A DNA stretch of 64,000 nucleotides. Origin: Clostridia bacterium (GTDB lineage Bacteria; Bacillota; Clostridia; Oscillospirales; Acutalibacteraceae). The notes beneath the pieces were generated by a model that was given only the letters and a program-made list of their open reading frames with translations, had not been told where the DNA came from and searched no databases. Positions 17,297 through 27,100 of this stretch are shown here, in pieces; the first letter of the stretch is position 1, and each line of letters opens with the position of its first letter. The stretch lies in contig CAAFVV010000030.1 of NCBI GenBank assembly GCA_900766585.1, positions 62,001-126,000 on the forward strand, given 5' to 3'. Made by a program: the position numbers and the translations under genes.

Positions 17297-18241
17297 TCAG
17301 TTGCCTCCTTCCGCACGGTGCGTCAGTGTGATAAAGATGTCCTCAAGCGTCATCTGCATGGAGGTCATACCGAACAGCGCCCAGCCGCGGTCGGCAAGAC
17401 GCGTGAAGATCTCGCGGCGCACATCCGTGTCGGACTTGGGATAGACGGCGAAATCCACCGTCCCCTTTTCCTTTTCGCCGAGCGAGGTCACCCGCTCAAC
17501 GCCCGGGATCTTTTGCAGCAGCGCTTTGACTTCCGCCTCGGGTCCCGCCACGCGCAGCGAAAGGCTGCGGTCGTCGGAATACTGCGCCGACAGGTTGGCT
17601 GCCGTATCGTCGGCGACAATTTTTCCGCCGCTGATGATGACGATACGATCGCAGACCGCCTGGATTTCAGGCAGAATATGCGAGGACAGGATCACCGTGT
17701 GGTGCTTGCCGAGGCTCTTGATCAGCGAGCGGATCTCAATGATCTGGTTCGGGTCGAGACCGACAGTCGGCTCGTCGAGGATCAGCACGGGCGGGTTGCC
17801 GATCAGCGCCTGCGCAAATCCGACACGCTGACGGTAACCTTTGGACAGGTTCTTGATCAGCCGGCCGTAGACATCCGTGATCTTCATGATCCGGCAGATC
17901 TCCGCAATATGCGGCTCGCGCGGCAGCGTGCACTTCTTCAGATCATACATGAAGTTCAGGTATTCACGCACCGTCATGTCCAGATACAGCGGCGGATGCT
18001 CCGGCAGATAGCCGATGCTCGCTTTCGCCTTCTGCGGCTCCTCTAGAATATCATAGCCGTTGATCTTCACCGTGCCCTCGCTGGCGGACAGATAGCCCGT
18101 CAGTATGTTCATGGTGGTGGATTTACCGGCGCCGTTGGGACCGAGGAAGCCGAGGATCTCGCCTTCCTCCACGCGGAAACTGATGCGGTCCACAGCTAGG
18201 TGGCTTCCGTACCGTTTCGTCAGGTTTTGCACCTCAATCAT
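17297..18241 (-). CDS. ABC transporter ATP-binding protein, GldA-like
   Basis: A 314-residue cytoplasmic ATPase. Walker A GPNGAGKST, signature LSKGYRQRVG, Walker B VLILDEPTVGLDP and the H-loop ILSSHIL are all intact. A C-terminal domain of about 90 residues follows the ATPase fold. Start at ATG 18241 with AAGGAG upstream; a TTG two codons earlier is rejected. First gene of a four-gene operon with permease, GldG-like and DUF4340 proteins. In Bacteroidetes the homologues serve gliding; in clostridia the role is not established. Confidence 0.9.
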   Translation of the reverse strand: MIEVQNLTKRYGSHLAVDRISFRVEEGEILGFLGPNGAGKSTTMNILTGYLSASEGTVKINGYDILEEPQKAKASIGYLPEHPPLYLDMTVREYLNFMYDLKKCTLPREPHIAEICRIMKITDVYGRLIKNLSKGYRQRVGFAQALIGNPPVLILDEPTVGLDPNQIIEIRSLIKSLGKHHTVILSSHILPEIQAVCDRIVIISGGKIVADDTAANLSAQYSDDRSLSLRVAGPEAEVKALLQKIPGVERVTSLGEKEKGTVDFAVYPKSDTDVRREIFTRLADRGWALFGMTSMQMTLEDIFITLTHRAEGGN

Positions 18242-18428
18242 GGTCAATGCTCCTTCTGTCAGGGTGTGGCGGCACAGCCGCCGGAACGGTCATTGGGTTT
18301 ATTGTAGCGGAATCTGCACGGCAAGTTGTAAACAGATTATAAAGAGTATGTGTGCATCGTGTGATTTTCCGCACAAGAATAGGATAAGTATACCACATTT
18401 TACGGGTCAATGCAAGGGGGAACTGCTC

Positions 18429-18469
18429 AAAACCGCCCGTTTTCGCCTTTTGGGGCGAAAACGGGCGGT
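18429..18469 (-). terminator. Terminator of the zinc-ribbon membrane protein gene
   Basis: A perfect 16-bp stem (18432-18447 with 18454-18469) with a 6-nt loop, followed on the minus strand by TTTT. It separates this gene from the Gld-type operon. Confidence 0.8.
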
Positions 18470-18486
18470 CTGTCCGATGAGAATAC

Positions 18487-19971
18487 TCACCAGCTCATGC
18501 GGATCTGTTTTCCGTCCTTTGTCTCGTGCGTAAAGCCGTTGAGCCTGCCAAACGTCAGGTACAGTGTGTCCTTTTCGCTCTCCGTCTCCTGCACATAGGT
18601 GGTCACAATACCGAGAAAGCCGCTCTTTTTCGCTGTATCGAGATCCATATGTGCGCAGACAAAATCACGCGGCACAAGGGACAGGAGGGTATCCCACTGC
18701 TCTTTTTTCTCCGACGCCTGATAGACGGTCTCCTCGTGCTTTAACGTATCGTTGTTCCATACGGAGCAGGTCAGCGTTTTCTTTTCGGGGTCGAGAATAT
18801 AGGTGGTGTCCTCCGTAAAGCTCTGATAATCCATGGAGTCAAAGCGGAAGCTGTGGCGGCCGTTATCGGATTCATACAGGATATCCGCCAGCTCCGTCCC
18901 CTCTTTTTTCAGTCCGTCCGCATTTTCGAAAATATGGATGTTGACCCGCCCGCCGCCGGCGTTCAGCAGTTTTTTCAGCGGATCGGTCTCCTCGACCCCC
19001 TCGGAAGTCGCAAAGCCGGTGAGATCGGGCAGGGAGAAGCTGCTGTCGGTATAAAACACCGCGGTGATCTCCGTATTGCGCCCGTCCGACCGGTCGAGCG
19101 CGCGCAGCCGCGACCCGTCGCCATACAGCGCCAGCGTCACGGTGTCGCCGGACAGGATACGGGTGTCATACTGCGCGTTTGTGCCGGTCTCGCCGTCCGC
19201 CGCCGCTTTCGTCAGCGTCTGCATAAGCGCGGGGTAACCGATTCCGTCCAGCAACGGTTTGTATTTCTCATAGGTATCCGTGCCCTGCGGATAGACTGTT
19301 TTTGCCTTGAGGTTGATCAGCGCAGGGGTCTTGTCGATCTCTGCAAGATAATATCGGCCGGAAAGTCCCGTCCCGGCATCGTAGCCGTCAAAGTCGAACG
19401 AAAACAGCGTCTTGCCGTCCTCCTGCCAGCGGCAGACCTCCGCCGTACCGCCATGCGATCTCAGCAAATGCGGCAAAAAGCCGTCCTTTCCCCTGTCGGT
19501 GATGATCATCCGCATACTGCCGCCCTGCCGATCCGCCGCAAGGATGGCATCGGTCAGCGCGGATACCGTCTCAGCTGACGGCGTTTCGATCGTGCAGGGC
19601 GCCGTCACCGCGCGGACATAATCGCTGTAAAAATAATACCGCACGCCGACCAAAGCGCCGAGCACGAGCAGGACGAGGATGACCGCCGCCACCCGGAAAT
19701 TCCGCTTGATCTCCGAAGCGGAATGCACTCTGACACGGCCATCGTCATACCGGTCAATGATGCTTCCGTCCGGTCCGGATGTGGAGGTATACCGGTCCTT
19801 TGCCGCATCGCGCTGCTGTCCCTCCCTGTCCCCAAACATCTTTTTTTCGTATTCCTTGCGCTGCTTATCGTGTATACTCTGGCATCGCGTGCAGTATTCT
19901 ACGTTCGGACTGCCCGTTGTCCCGCCGCACCGCTTGCAGTACCCATATCTACGCCGATCACTCTCTGTCAT
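18487..19971 (-). CDS. Zinc-ribbon membrane protein of unknown function
   Basis: A 494-residue protein. The N-terminus has two Cys pairs (YCKRCGG and YCTRCQS, residues 11-33) that look like a treble-clef or zinc ribbon. A charged linker is followed by one membrane helix (about 93-112) and an exported part of about 380 residues with no recognised motif; YLAEIDKTPALINLKAKTVYPQG and repeated FDSMDY/FDFDGYDA strands suggest a beta-rich fold. Cytoplasmic zinc ribbon with a large outside domain suggests a sensory or scaffold role, but this is a guess. Monocistronic. Confidence 0.7.
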   Translation of the reverse strand: MTESDRRRYGYCKRCGGTTGSPNVEYCTRCQSIHDKQRKEYEKKMFGDREGQQRDAAKDRYTSTSGPDGSIIDRYDDGRVRVHSASEIKRNFRVAAVILVLLVLGALVGVRYYFYSDYVRAVTAPCTIETPSAETVSALTDAILAADRQGGSMRMIITDRGKDGFLPHLLRSHGGTAEVCRWQEDGKTLFSFDFDGYDAGTGLSGRYYLAEIDKTPALINLKAKTVYPQGTDTYEKYKPLLDGIGYPALMQTLTKAAADGETGTNAQYDTRILSGDTVTLALYGDGSRLRALDRSDGRNTEITAVFYTDSSFSLPDLTGFATSEGVEETDPLKKLLNAGGGRVNIHIFENADGLKKEGTELADILYESDNGRHSFRFDSMDYQSFTEDTTYILDPEKKTLTCSVWNNDTLKHEETVYQASEKKEQWDTLLSLVPRDFVCAHMDLDTAKKSGFLGIVTTYVQETESEKDTLYLTFGRLNGFTHETKDGKQIRMSW

Positions 19972-20015
19972 AAACCGCCCTTCCCTTTCTTTAACTAAAC
20001 GAAAAGTTATAATTT

Positions 20016-20045
20016 AGTATACCATATTTTTATCCGGCACGGCAA
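20016..20045 (-). promoter_or_regulatory. Sigma-A-like promoter of the zinc-ribbon gene
   Basis: Minus strand TTGCCG (20040-20045), 18-bp spacer, TATACT (20016-20021), 44 nt before the start. Confidence 0.6.
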
Positions 20046-20106
20046 TGCACATTTCGTACGATTCCCCCTGCGGTCTTTTGTGCAATCTATCCCAACAAAA
20101 TAGCAG

Positions 20107-20135
20107 TTGCGAAAACAGGGGAAATGTTGTATAAT
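20107..20135 (+). promoter_or_regulatory. Sigma-A promoter of the desulfurase-sortase-ThiI operon
   Basis: TTGCGA (20107-20112), 17-bp spacer, TATAAT (20130-20135), 29 nt before the GTG start. Confidence 0.8.
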
Positions 20136-20164
20136 AGACTCCGTATATAAGGAGTTGACTGCAC

Positions 20165-21310
20165 GTGAAGGGGTTTCCCTACCATTATTTAGACAACAGC
20201 GCCACCACCAATGTCTGCCGCGAAGCGGCGGACAAGGCGGCCTATATGATGACCGAATGCTTCGGCAACCCGTCCTCACTCCATTCGCTCGGCTTCGCCG
20301 CCGAACGGGAGCTGTCCGCCGCCCGCCGCGCCGTCGCCGCCCTGATCGGCGCCGAGCCGGAAACCGTCACGTTTACGTCCGGCGGCACGGAGGCGAACAA
20401 TCTGGCGCTGCTCGGCTGTGCCGAAGCGATGAGTCGGCGGGGGCGGCATATCGTCACGACGGCGGTGGAGCATTCCTCTGTGTCCGAGCCACTTACCGTC
20501 CTTGAAAAACAGGGGTTTACCGTTACGCGGCTCACCCCCGGTCAAAACGGACTTGTCAGTCCCGGGCAGGTCGCTGCGGTCTGCCGCCCCGATACAATAC
20601 TGGTCAGCATCATGCTGGTCAACAATGAGACCGGGGCGCGCTTTCCGATCGAGGAGATCGTTCCCGTCGTGCGCCGGCTCTCCCCGTTTGCTAAATTCCA
20701 TACCGATGCCGTTCAGGCAGCGGGAAAGCTCCCGATCCGTTTGGACAAGCTGGGAGTCGATCTGCTGTCACTGAGCGGTCACAAGCTCCATGCACCGAAG
20801 GGCAGCGGCGTGTTATACCGCCGTTCCGGCTGCCGCCTGATCCCGCGCCTTTACGGCGGCGGACAGGAGTACGGGCTGCGCTCCGGCACAGAGGCGGTTC
20901 CCGCCTTTGCCGCGCTCGGCGCCGCCGTCGGTGCGCTGCCCGACCCCGCTGAATTTGAAGCGGAGACAAAAGCGCTGTCCGACCGATTGATCGCCGGTCT
21001 CGGCCGTATTCCCGGTGTTTCACTGCACCGCCCGGAATCCGCCGTGCCGTATATTGTCAGTCTGTCTGTTCCCGGTCTGCGCAGCGAAACGCTGCTGCAC
21101 TTTCTGGCGCAGCGTGATGTCTATGTGTCCAGCGGATCTGCCTGCTCGAAGGGCAGACGCAGTCCCGTGCTGACCGCGATGGGAATGTCTGCCGACGAGA
21201 TCGACTCAGCGCTGCGCGTCAGCCTGTCCCGCTATAACGATGAATCCGATATCGACGCCCTGCTTGAGGGACTTTCCGAGGCGACTGCCGCATTGGCGCG
21301 CCGCAAATAA
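20165..21310 (+). CDS. Cysteine desulfurase (NifS/IscS family)
   Basis: A 381-residue PLP enzyme that takes sulfur from cysteine. SGHKLHAPKG places the PLP lysine at Lys207; the catalytic cysteine is in SSGSACSKG (Cys327); TSGGTEANNLAL and HTDAVQAAGK are further family motifs. GTG start with AAGGAG 10 nt upstream. Being in one operon with thiI, it most likely supplies sulfur for 4-thiouridine in tRNA (as NifZ does with ThiI in B. subtilis). Confidence 0.94.
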   Translation: MKGFPYHYLDNSATTNVCREAADKAAYMMTECFGNPSSLHSLGFAAERELSAARRAVAALIGAEPETVTFTSGGTEANNLALLGCAEAMSRRGRHIVTTAVEHSSVSEPLTVLEKQGFTVTRLTPGQNGLVSPGQVAAVCRPDTILVSIMLVNNETGARFPIEEIVPVVRRLSPFAKFHTDAVQAAGKLPIRLDKLGVDLLSLSGHKLHAPKGSGVLYRRSGCRLIPRLYGGGQEYGLRSGTEAVPAFAALGAAVGALPDPAEFEAETKALSDRLIAGLGRIPGVSLHRPESAVPYIVSLSVPGLRSETLLHFLAQRDVYVSSGSACSKGRRSPVLTAMGMSADEIDSALRVSLSRYNDESDIDALLEGLSEATAALARRK

Positions 21311-21332
21311 CCGACAAAGGAGGCCATCGAAC

Positions 21333-22916
21333 ATGAATGAACCCCGTGTAAATGACAAAAACGCCCGTCCCGCCGACGGCGATATGCGCGATCAGCTTGA
21401 GGTGCTTCGCCTGATGGAGCAGTATCGCAGTCAGGAAGAGCCGCAAAGTAAGCCGACGGTGCCGCTTGCTCCCCCCGAGGAGAAGCCGACTGCCGCCCCT
21501 GAAAAAAAGCCGCAGAAGAAAAAACGCTCGCTGCGGCAGATACTGACCGGCGCGCTGTATGCCGCCATTCCCGTCGCCGGGGATCCGCCGCGGGAGATCG
21601 TCCGCAAGATCGTGTTTCTGGTCGCTTTGCTGACACTGATCGGCTCCTGCGGCTACATTGTCAATGACATGGTCATTCAGCCGGGCATTTCCGCCAATAC
21701 CTACGGCAGGCTCGACGATATCTATCACAACGGGGAGCCGCTTACGCCGGAGGAGGAAAACTACACCTATCCCGAGGGCATCCGCGACGAATTCAAAAAG
21801 CTCTACTATGTCAATTCCGACATCAGCGGCTGGTTTACCTATGTCGCCACGACGTCAAATAAATGGCTGAACATCAGCTATCCGGTCGTCCATACCGATA
21901 ATAACGACACGTATCTTGACCACGATTTCTACGGCAAAAAGAGCAAAAACGGCGCGCTGTTTACCGACTACCGCTGTCTGACCGGTCCGGATGAATACAG
22001 CAAAAATACCATCATCTACGGGCACAATATGGGCAGCGGCCAGATGTTTTCGCGCCTGAATTACCTCATCAAAAACACCTACAATATGCGCTCCGCCGCC
22101 ACGTTCCAATATAACACCATCTATGAAGAGCAGACATATAAGGTATTTGCCGTTATGGTCACCAACACGCGCGAACAGGAGGGGCCGATCTTCAATTATA
22201 TGCGCACCGATTTCTCGTCGGATGAAGATTTTCTCCAGTTTGTCGCCGAGTGCCGCGCGCGCTCGATGTACAACTTTGCCGATGTGGATGTCAGAGCCGA
22301 TGATGAGCTGGTCACGCTGTCGACCTGTGCGCCATACAGCAGGACACATGTGCATAACAGCCGCACCGTCGTGGTGGCGCGCAAGGTGCGCGAGGGCGAA
22401 TCCGCCACCGTGAATACCGCCAAGATTACCGAGAATAAAAACTGCCTGTATCCGCTGAGCTACTATCAGGAGCAGAAGCTCGATCCGCACCCGTATTATA
22501 CCGGCGAATATGTCATCACGCCGGAGGGCGGTCAGACAGTGACCACCGTGCCGACCGCGCCGACAACGCCGAATACACCGATCGGAAGCAGCTCTTCTGC
22601 GCAGACCGACCGGACGACTCCTGATACACCGTCGTCCTCCTCGGCGCTGACGCCCGGTACGCAGTCGACGACAGCTTCGTCGGGCGGACAGCCGTCACAT
22701 ACAACGAAGCTGTCGGGAACACAGCCCGCGACATCGGGCAATACCAAACCGAGCCACACGACCGCACCGCCGACGTCCCCCTCCGGCGATACAACGGCGC
22801 CGACCGCCGCGCCGACAACAAAGCCGGAGGAGACGAAACCCTCCGAGACGCAGCCGACAGAGCCGGAGACGCCGGAAACGACCGCCGCCCCCGCTCTCGA
22901 AGCCTCCGGTGAATAA
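21333..22916 (+). CDS. srtB: Class B sortase with Thr/Pro/Ser-rich tail
   Basis: A 527-residue protein: a cytoplasmic charged head (1-90), one helix (about 92-110), then a sortase B domain. The catalytic residues are visible: His231 in TIIYGHNM, Cys332 in TLSTC, Arg344 in HNSRTVVVA. Sortase B joins surface proteins to the cell wall through a transpeptidation. The last 125 residues or so (from about 400) are a Thr/Pro/Ser-rich tail, which ordinary SrtB lacks. Start at ATG 21333 with AAAGGAGG upstream. It separates the desulfurase and thiI genes of the operon. No sortase substrate is seen in the window. Confidence 0.9.
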   Translation: MNEPRVNDKNARPADGDMRDQLEVLRLMEQYRSQEEPQSKPTVPLAPPEEKPTAAPEKKPQKKKRSLRQILTGALYAAIPVAGDPPREIVRKIVFLVALLTLIGSCGYIVNDMVIQPGISANTYGRLDDIYHNGEPLTPEEENYTYPEGIRDEFKKLYYVNSDISGWFTYVATTSNKWLNISYPVVHTDNNDTYLDHDFYGKKSKNGALFTDYRCLTGPDEYSKNTIIYGHNMGSGQMFSRLNYLIKNTYNMRSAATFQYNTIYEEQTYKVFAVMVTNTREQEGPIFNYMRTDFSSDEDFLQFVAECRARSMYNFADVDVRADDELVTLSTCAPYSRTHVHNSRTVVVARKVREGESATVNTAKITENKNCLYPLSYYQEQKLDPHPYYTGEYVITPEGGQTVTTVPTAPTTPNTPIGSSSSAQTDRTTPDTPSSSSALTPGTQSTTASSGGQPSHTTKLSGTQPATSGNTKPSHTTAPPTSPSGDTTAPTAAPTTKPEETKPSETQPTEPETPETTAAPALEASGE

Positions 22917-22955
22917 CCGCTCCGGCACATAATCATCAAGTAAAGAGGTCGTTCT

Positions 22956-24140
22956 ATGTACATTCCCGAGGAGATCCTTTTGATCAAAAACGGTGAGCTT
23001 GCCCTTAAAGGTCTGAATCGTCATACGTTTGAGGATACGCTGATCCGCAATCTGCGGTTTCGGCTGAAAGACGCCGGGCACTTTATGATCCGCAAGGCGC
23101 AGTCCACCATTACCATTGAACCGCAGGACGAGCATGCCGATCTTGATCTTGCGTGTGAGCGGGTCAGCAAGGTATTCGGTATCGCCGCCTTTTCACGCGC
23201 TTATCGCGTCGATAAGACGATGGATGCCATTTTGGACGGTGCGGTACGGTATATGAAGGAACCGCTGTCCGCCGCCGCCACATTCAAGGTGGAGGCCAAG
23301 CGCAGCGATAAGAGCTTTCCGCTGCGCTCCCCCGAGATCTGCGCCGAAACGGGCGCACGCCTGCTGGAGGCGTACCCCCATCTGCGCGTGGATGTCCACG
23401 ATCCGGATGTTCTGGTCATGGTTGAAGTGCGCGACTACGGTGCGTATATCCACACGATGCAGCTTCCCGGGGCGGGCGGCATGCCGGTCGGCACGGGCGG
23501 ACAGGCGGCTGTGCTGATCTCCGGCGGGATCGACTCCCCCGTTGCCGCGTATATGATGGCCAAGCGCGGCATCCGTCTCACAGCCGTCCACTTTGCCTCC
23601 CCGCCGTATACCAGTGAACGTGCCGAGCAAAAAGTCAAGGATTTGCTTGCCCGCGTGGCACAGTACGCCGGCCGCATGAGCCTTTGCATTGTTCCCTTTA
23701 CCCATATTCAGGAGGAGATCCGCGAACACTGCCCCGAGGAGCTGTTCACGGTCATCATGCGCCGCTTTATGATGCGTATCGCCTCCCGTGTTGCCCAAAG
23801 AGAGAATTGCGGTGCGCTGATCACCGGCGAGAGCGTCGGACAGGTGGCCAGTCAGACCATTCCCGCCATCGCCTGCACCGACGCGGCGGCTTCGCTGCCG
23901 GTGTTCCGTCCCCTGATCGGCATGGATAAGGAGGAGATCGTCACGATCTCGCGCAAAATCCGCACCTTTGATCTGTCGATCCTCCCGTATGAGGATTGCT
24001 GCACGGTATTTACCCCCCGCCATCCCCGTCTGCGCCCCACCGAAGAGGCGCTGATCGAAGCCGAAAAGGCGCTCGACGTTTCCGCGCTGACGGAGGAGGC
24101 GCTTACACAGCTTCGCTTTTGCCTGATCAAACCGGAATAA
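22956..24140 (+). CDS. thiI: tRNA 4-thiouridine synthase ThiI
   Basis: A 394-residue protein: ferredoxin-like and THUMP domains (1-170), then a PP-loop ATP pyrophosphatase domain with SGGIDSP at 189-195. It adenylates U8 of tRNA and adds sulfur. There is no rhodanese domain, as in Gram-positive ThiI proteins that take sulfur directly from a dedicated desulfurase, here the gene at 20165. ATG start; the site AAAGAGG lies upstream. Confidence 0.95.
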   Translation: MYIPEEILLIKNGELALKGLNRHTFEDTLIRNLRFRLKDAGHFMIRKAQSTITIEPQDEHADLDLACERVSKVFGIAAFSRAYRVDKTMDAILDGAVRYMKEPLSAAATFKVEAKRSDKSFPLRSPEICAETGARLLEAYPHLRVDVHDPDVLVMVEVRDYGAYIHTMQLPGAGGMPVGTGGQAAVLISGGIDSPVAAYMMAKRGIRLTAVHFASPPYTSERAEQKVKDLLARVAQYAGRMSLCIVPFTHIQEEIREHCPEELFTVIMRRFMMRIASRVAQRENCGALITGESVGQVASQTIPAIACTDAAASLPVFRPLIGMDKEEIVTISRKIRTFDLSILPYEDCCTVFTPRHPRLRPTEEALIEAEKALDVSALTEEALTQLRFCLIKPE

Positions 24141-24176
24141 ATTATCCGTGCCCCGTGTTTTGCCGGAGGTGATTTT

Positions 24177-27100
24177 TTGCTGCGTATCCTGCATATTTCC
24201 GTCGGCGGCGTTTCGCCGGACACAGCTGCGGTATGGGAAAGGGTGTTTTTGCCCTATGGTGAATCCGTCTCCGCGTCTCTTTCCGCAACGGACGAATCCT
24301 CTTTGCGCAAGCTGCTGTGTACCGACGCCAAGGGCTGTGATCTGGTGCTGCTGACCGGCGACGCTGCCTGCTGCCGCAAAGCGGTGCTGTCGCTGACCGG
24401 ACCGGACGCCGTCATCCCTCTCGCCCTGACCCGCCGCATTGCCGGCTGGATGTTCCGGCAGCCCGGAAGGCTTTGGGTCTGGCTTCCCGACGGCGCCGAA
24501 AAGCAGATAGCACTGTTATCGGAATGCGTTCTGCCGCTGCTGCCCGAAAAGCATATGATCGTGCATACCGTCGGGATCTACGGCCTCGCTCCCGAAGTAA
24601 TTCAGGAAAGGCTGGCACCTTTTCTGTCCAGGACCTCTCCGGCGTGCTGTCTGTATCGGATAGATGCCGAGTGGCGGCTTCGTCTGGTTGCCCCCTGCGG
24701 TGAGGAAAGCGGGATGGAGTGTACACTCGCCGCAATCCGCAAGCAGCTCGGGGCCTATCTCTACGGGACAGACTGCCCCGACCTCTTCGGACGCGTGCAG
24801 GAATTACTGGGACTCAGAGCGCTCACCGCCGCCGTCACCGGTCTCCCGCCTATGGCCGGCCGTAAAAGTGGCGGTATCAATTTTATTTCTGAGGATATCC
24901 CCGTCGAGCAGCCGGCAGAGCCTGGCGCTGACGCTGGAACCGACGGGCAAAACGAACCGGATCCGACCCCGTATGCGGCACTGCGGGCTAAAGAAACCGG
25001 AAATGCCGCACTCGGTCTCTCCCTGCGGCAGGATACTTCCGCCTCGCGGCCGACCGTGCGCCTGTCTCTGACAGACGGAAGACGCCTTTGGAACAAAACG
25101 CTGACCGGCGACGATGCCGATACACTGACAGCCGAAGCGGAAAGTGCGCTCTGGGATTTGGCGCGCCGTTATCTGGAGGCGTTTCCTCTGGTCATGGCGG
25201 GCGGCGAACCGGTCGTACTCCCCGAAAAAGCGACCGATATCCCCGTTTCTCCGCTGGAAAAAGAGCAGCCGATACTTCTCCGCCCCGTGAAACGCACCTC
25301 CGAGCGCGCTTTTCGCGTTATCCTCGTCTGTATGCTGGCGGTCGTTTTGTGTCTGTCCGCCGGATTGTTCACCTATTTCCGGTTTTTCAACCGTACGCCG
25401 ATCAACGCATTCCGTGATCTGGAGGCACTGTATCGGACCAATGTTTCAGCCAATGATTCAGACGAATATCCCAAGGATATGCTGCCGCAGTTTTATTCGC
25501 TGTACAAGGAAAATGCGGATATTGCGGGGTGGATCCGGCTGGACAACAAAACGCAGAGCTATCCCGTGATGAACGGGCTGGGATCGGTTGACTACGGTTC
25601 CAGCGATTTTGCCGGGCAGCCCTCCTCCTATGGCGTCCCCTTTTTCTTTCCCGCAACGCCGCGGGCGGATAAAAACGACTGCCTAATTATCTATGGAAAC
25701 CACATGACGGATAACACCATGTTTTCCTGTCTTTTAAACTATTTGGACAACTCCTATGCGCGTTCTCACGCCCAAATAGAAATGACCACGGTATACCGCA
25801 CAGGCACATGGCAGGTATTCGCGGCACTGACAGTGGATGAAAACGAGAGCGACCTGAATTTTACCCGCACGGCATTTACCGGCGAGGCAGACCGATTGCA
25901 GTTTGTCCGCGAGCTGACAAGCCGGTCAAAGCTGACTATCACCTCAGAAGAGGTGGAAAACGAACATGAGCTTTTGCTGCTGACCACCACGCTCTCCTCC
26001 GATCCCAAGGATACCAGGCGTGTCGTTGTTGCCTTTTACCGTATAGACGGCACCAGCTCTTCCTCCACGGTCAATGTCACGAAAAGCGCCGAGTCACAGC
26101 CCGATAACACCGTATCGGATATCCCCTCGTCTGATGACGCTTCTTCGAATGTTTCGCCGGATGTCTCCTCCGAGGACAGCCGCCCGCCCAAGCCGGATGA
26201 GGATACGTCTGAGGACGGCGGAACGGACTTTATCGAGCCGTCTGACGATGAGGACAGCCAGCCCCAGACCACAACCTCAAAGACCGCTGTTACCACGACG
26301 TCGACCAAGGCTGTAAAGCCGACCGCCTTTCCCTCCACATCGGCGGCGGAAACAGAGTCCGGCACGGCATCCGCAACATCTGCTTCAAATACCGACACTC
26401 CGACCAGTGCGACGCTGTCCACTACGTCCGTTTCCGGCAAGACAACGACCTCCACGACCGCTAAGCCGTCGGATACTTATGTGCCGATTCGCGAGGGTAC
26501 AATCGACGAGAGCGAATACTATCCCCTGTTCCGGCTGAAAAACAGCGCCACCGAAAAGATCTTTACGCCGACGACACGGGAGGAGCTGACCCTCGGTCTG
26601 TTTTACATAGTGAAAATGGAGATGGGCTCCGCTTCGCTGATGAAAAAATCCACTGAAGCGCAAAAGGCACAGGCGGTCGCTTCCTACACCTTTGTTTTGT
26701 ATTACTGTCAGAACAGCGGCAAGCCGTATGAATTCAAGTTTCCGACGTATGACCCCAACAATGCCAACGACCGCAAGATCTATTCCGCGGTAGCGGCTGT
26801 GGCGGGAACCAAGATGATCTATCCGGAGAAGGCGCTCAAATCCCAAGCCATCAACGCCATGTACTGCGCCTCCTCTGCCGGCGTCACCTCGAGCTGCCAT
26901 ATGGTCTTTACGGCGAAGCTCCCCTATCTGGTCAGCGTGAAGAGCCAGTACGATACCGATGCCTATCTGAAATCGGTAAACGGCAGCAGCATTACCGCCG
27001 AGTTTACCGTCAAGTACAGCAACCTGTTGTCGGCGATCGGTCAGTCTTTGGATCTGGCACAGTCGGAGATCTACGCCGAAAAGGGTGCGGTTCCGCTGTT

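Noticed and set aside
25400..26060. Middle of the fusion protein as a working sortase
   Set aside because: The catalytic Cys position is Thr and the His motif is altered, so it is described as a pseudo-sortase.
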